From Autumnicola psychrophila (GTDB lineage: Bacteria > Bacteroidota > Bacteroidia > Flavobacteriales > Flavobacteriaceae): a DNA stretch of 64,000 bases. Position numbers and translations under genes: made by a program. Below, piece by piece: positions 61,380 through 64,000 of the stretch (positions are counted from its first letter, which is position 1; the number at the start of each line of letters is the position of its first letter). The notes under the pieces are model-generated. The model made no database searches and was not told where the DNA came from. It saw nothing but the letters and a program-made list of their open reading frames with translations. The DNA lies in the NCBI RefSeq assembly GCF_031846645.1, contig NZ_JAVRHN010000004.1, positions 1 through 64,000 of the forward strand. Reading direction: 5' to 3'.

Positions 61380-61730
61380 AATTTTTGAATTTTAAATAAT
61401 TGTTTATCAAATATATACTAGAATACTTTTTGTTTAACCTATTTAACTTATTATTAAACAAAGTTTAAGTTAGGATTGTCAATTCTGTTATCGTTTGATT
61501 TCATTACGGCTGTAGACTTCGTTCCTGGCTTCGAAATTTTGTGATCGATAATCGTCAATTTTGAAGAACGATCGTAAAGCTATTATCTGTTTACTCTGAA
61601 CGTCCTACCACGAACGCCAGGACTTATTTGTTATGAATAATTGCCATTATAAAGACCTCACTTTTTCTGAAACCTGAAACCTTTTGATTTAAACTGGAAT
61701 AGGACACCTTTTTTATTAACCTTTTCAACT
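61380..61730. repeat. Intergenic region with dispersed repeats
   Basis: Apart from the fasciclin promoter, two copies of the dispersed motif lie here: TCGATAATCGTCAATTTTGA near 61545-61565, followed by ACGATCGTAAAGC, and ATAATTGCCATTATAAAGAC near 61637-61656. TTCGTTCCTGGCTTCG-like text precedes the first. Confidence 0.55.
61408..61415 (-). promoter_or_regulatory. Candidate -7 element of the fasciclin gene
   Basis: Minus-strand TATATTTG, an exact TAnnTTTG, lies about 29 bases before the ATG. No -33 TTTG is clear. Confidence 0.4.
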
Positions 61731-62054
61731 ATGAAGGAAGTCAGAATAAGAAGGACTTTTAGTCAAAAAAAAGAGCATGGCCAAATAGATATTAGTGATG
61801 TTCGTGTGCTGGTAAACGAAGGTGAATTCAGGAACACAAAAATTTTGAAAGAAGAGACCGTAAAAATAATGGCCACTAATCAGCTGGACGAAGATGTAAA
61901 GAAGCGTATGTGGCTACCCATCAAAGGTCAGGTGGGCTTCGGAATCGCTTATTGTCGTATGTACATTTTAAGCCCATTACCCGTTTCAGTTACTCGGCGG
62001 CGCAAGACTACTGTTCGTAACAATTCATTGCAGATTTTACAACAAATATTGTAA
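61731..62054 (+). pseudogene. C-terminal fragment of a serine hydrolase (beta-lactamase family)
   Basis: Residues about 25-75 (VRVLVNEGEFRNTKILKEET, then VKIMATNQL and GQVGFGIAY) match the end region of class C beta-lactamase/DD-peptidase-like hydrolases. The Ser-X-X-Lys and Tyr-X-Asn parts are missing, and after GFGIAY the frame shifts into unrelated sequence. It is a gene remnant. Confidence 0.65.
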
Positions 62055-62200
62055 TTCCAATCTTCAGAATTTACCCACACCAATTTATTCATAATTACTT
62101 GTAGATCAAATAATTAATACAAACAAATAGGGGAAAACCCCTATATTTTTCTGAAGAATTAAGAGTTATATTTAAGGACAACTAACCAAACATATTACAA

Positions 62201-62734
62201 ATGAAAAAGATAGTAATTTTTAAGACGATCTGTCTTCTTATGCTGCTACCTTTAAGTAGTTGTAGTGAGGACGATAGTCCCCGTATTCAGGAGGAATTCC
62301 TGAGTGCACGGGTCAATGGGGAGAATTTCAATGTTGATAAGGAAAATGGGGTTCTGAGCGCTAAAAAGCAATTATCCTCTTATGGAACTATTAATTTGCT
62401 TGTACGGTGTGAAACTCACGAAGGCAAGAACATAGAATTCCTCGTTCTTTATTATTATGGTGAAGACAATTATGCTATAGGAAACAGGTCTTCTCTAACA
62501 TCAGGGGATTTTATGAACAGTAACTGGTGTAAATACTCCGAAGCCAGCACCGGTCAATTTTGGAGTACCGCAAATGATTCGTTTTTTACGGGTAGCTTAT
62601 TAAATTATGTGGAAATCACAGAGGATGACGGATCCTATATTGCAGGAAATTTTTCTTTTGAAGGTCATGATTCTTCTGGGAGCAGCTTCAGAGAAATTTC
62701 TGAAGGTAATTTCAGACTAAAAATTACACCTTAA
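62201..62734 (+). CDS. DUF6252-like lipoprotein
   Basis: 177 residues with a lipobox (Leu-Ser-Ser-Cys, residues 18-21). The mature part opens with FLSARVNGENFNVDKENG and has strands ending in GNFSFEGHDSSGSSFREISE and GNFRLK. This resembles the DUF6252 family of small Bacteroidota lipoproteins, function unknown. It stands alone, preceded by about 145 bases of AT-rich sequence. Confidence 0.75.
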   Translation: MKKIVIFKTICLLMLLPLSSCSEDDSPRIQEEFLSARVNGENFNVDKENGVLSAKKQLSSYGTINLLVRCETHEGKNIEFLVLYYYGEDNYAIGNRSSLTSGDFMNSNWCKYSEASTGQFWSTANDSFFTGSLLNYVEITEDDGSYIAGNFSFEGHDSSGSSFREISEGNFRLKITP

Positions 62735-63353
62735 CTTATGGTAGTGGAACTGCTCCAAAATGTCAATTTTTGACCTTTTATGGTTTTTAATCTCATTTCT
62801 TTTATTCAAAAGGCATTCAGAAGAACTAAAAGTATAAAGGATCTGTTGTTATGCTGAATTTATCTCAGGATTCCACATACTAATTTAGAATATGGCACTC
62901 TAAAATGACAATTTTCGGCTTCGAGTATTTGTTCAGACTAAGAAAGACTGATCTGGGTTTATTACAAAATAGAGAACTCCTGAAAATGTCAATTTTCGAC
63001 CTTACAATTCAAGTTTTCGTATTAAAAGAAGATTCTACTCCTGAGAAGAAGTTGTGGAAAGTTAAAGCCTTTTGTGAAGAATATGGACAACTTTAAAATC
63101 TTAAACATCTCCTGATATTTCCTGTTAATGATAAAAATTCGTACGAAGAAGAGGGCTCGCTGCATCTCCTGTCAATCCTTAAAATAAAAAATTTAAACCA
63201 ATTATAATCAGATCTTTAAAAATATATAATTCATACTGCACCTTTGAAATTCTTCCACGAAATTCAATCTTATTTTCCACTTTTGTAGGAAAATTGTAAG
63301 CATCTTTGGTGTCAAATTTGTTTCCCTTACTTTGGATTTAAAACCCGGTAATC
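62735..63353. repeat. Intergenic region with inverted dispersed repeats
   Basis: Copies of the dispersed motif occur at 62757-62778 (TGTCAATTTTTGACCTTTTA), 62904-62920 (TGACAATTTTCGGCTTCGAG) and 62987-63004 (TGTCAATTTTCGACCTT). A 63-codon open frame (62905-63096) is made largely of these repeats and has no family resemblance, so it is not called a gene. The rest is AT-rich and featureless. Confidence 0.55.
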
Positions 63354-63509
63354 ATGGAAGCAAAAAGAAAGAAATTCAAAAAGAATGAATTTTACCAAAC
63401 TTATGTGGCCCAGATAAACTGGGACTGGCTCCTTTCAAAAGCTCAGTTGATCTTTGGAATTATTTTTATGGCTGGCTTAATTTGTTTTGTACTGTGGTTC
63501 ACAAGTTGA
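63354..63509 (+). CDS. Small single-pass membrane protein
   Basis: A 51-residue open frame from ATG 63354: a basic, polar N terminus (EAKRKKFKKNEFYQTYVAQI) then one hydrophobic segment (about residues 30-48, IFGIIFMAGLICFVLWF). The strong Lys cluster on the cytoplasmic side and the compact membrane span look like a real small membrane protein. No family is recognised and no ribosome-binding site is obvious, so confidence is moderate. Confidence 0.45.
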   Translation: MEAKRKKFKKNEFYQTYVAQINWDWLLSKAQLIFGIIFMAGLICFVLWFTS

Positions 63510-63684
63510 CGGTTAAAATTTAAATAACAATACCAAGCCTGGCACTGTAAAACCTGTACCCCATATATCATCATCCTTTTCAGTGCCCTGCTTCTGCCTT
63601 AAACAACTTCTAAATAAAATACACCTCTCTTATTGAAAGGTGTATTTTAAAAATGCCTATTACTTCAATAAAAAGGTAACAATG

Positions 63685-64000
63685 CTATTTGCCGTGGTCT
63701 TCCTCCTCTACCACTTCAGCATTGGGCGATTCTGTGGTTTCAGAAGTTTCCAGGACGTTAAATTTCTCAAGTTGCTCTTCTTCACCTGTAAAATATGGAA
63801 ATACATCCAAAATAGGAGATTCTGTAATAGAAGGAATTGTATAATCACCCATAGTAGTTTCCATAGCAACGACAGTATTTTCAAAAGCCTCTTTTACATC
63901 ATTGGCCTGCACAAGAAGATATATATTTGTTTTTCTTTCCTTCCCACTTTCCTCATCCAGAGCTATCAGAGAAACTTTTGATTTAAACCAACGATCAGAA
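63685..64000 (-). CDS. DUF4494 family protein, 5' end outside the window
   Basis: The frame enters from the right edge on the minus strand and stops at 63685. Visible residues read SDRWFKSKVSLIALDEESGK at the start, then NIYLLVQANDVKEAFENTVV and MGDYTIPSITESPILDVFPY. This is the DUF4494 pattern (WFKxKV start) of small Bacteroidota proteins of unknown function. A tail of about 20 acidic residues ends the protein. An internal ATG at 63912 gives a 75-residue version, but homology continues upstream of it. Confidence 0.75.
   Translation of the reverse strand, partial: SDRWFKSKVSLIALDEESGKERKTNIYLLVQANDVKEAFENTVVAMETTMGDYTIPSITESPILDVFPYFTGEEEQLEKFNVLETSETTESPNAEVVEEEDHGK

Noticed and set aside
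62905..63096. 63-codon open frame
   Set aside because: It is mostly built from the dispersed repeat and resembles no family.
63640..63981. 113-codon plus-strand frame
   Set aside because: It overlaps the DUF4494 gene on the minus strand, which has real family motifs.
1..64000. CRISPR array, tRNA or rRNA genes
   Set aside because: I saw no regular spacer-repeat pattern and no tRNA cloverleaf or rRNA sequence. The short direct repeats near 2.4, 17.3 and 49.5 kb are too few and irregular to be CRISPR.

Overview
The window looks like chromosome from a marine-type Flavobacteriaceae bacterium (Bacteroidota). The evidence is a SusC/SusD polysaccharide locus, an Oar-like TonB receptor, DUF4494 and DUF6252-type proteins, TAnnTTTG promoter elements and moderately AT-rich coding. 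Species cannot be named from the sequence alone.

Layout. 0.3-2.3 kb is chromosome (DUF4870 membrane protein, mnmE). From 2261 to 37726 lies a 35.5 kb integrative and mobilizable element inserted at the 3' end of mnmE, bounded by a perfect 48-bp direct repeat. Its left end has arm-type repeats and a tyrosine integrase. Next comes cargo: a glutaredoxin-like protein, a Crp-like regulator, and a secreted phosphodiesterase with its TonB receptor, bracketed by an intact and a decayed copy of the same hypothetical gene. A split HipBST toxin-antitoxin and a protealysin/emfourin protease operon follow. The element core (15.7-20.5 kb) holds an excisionase-like HTH, a VapE-like ATPase, an iteron-like region, a Toprim primase, a candidate oriT, MobC and a relaxase. 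Then come an Xre-RES toxin-antitoxin and a complete type I restriction-modification locus (21.9-32.5 kb). Between its hsdM and hsdS sit seven AT-rich passenger genes: an HNH-like protein, two ThsB-like TIR proteins, a caspase-like protease, a NucA-type endonuclease and two more TIR-fold proteins. This cluster resembles an enlarged type IV Thoeris system and is the most interesting object here.

Right of the element, 37.7-38.24 kb is the deletion scar of a second related element at the same site, and a third degenerate att site lies at 37.54-37.59 kb. Then a polysaccharide utilization locus (38.3-49.2 kb: LacI regulator with three identical operators, a six-hairpin-type glycosidase, SusC, SusD, a GH130-like enzyme, an MFS sugar porter). 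After it, 49.2-52.9 kb is the wreck of a second type I RM locus (hsdM tail, a passenger gene, a RAYT transposase fragment, an hsdR tail, an AraC-type regulator, a further hsdR tail). The order att - mob-gene tail - PUL - hsd remnants suggests that the PUL was cargo of the second element.

53-64 kb is ordinary chromosome with some decay: a DUF1206 protein, a double-length UvrA-like ABC protein, a frameshifted dienelactone hydrolase, a fasciclin protein, a serine-hydrolase fragment, lipoproteins, and the start of a DUF4494 protein running off the right edge. Dispersed short intergenic repeats and REP-like palindromes occur through the chromosomal parts.
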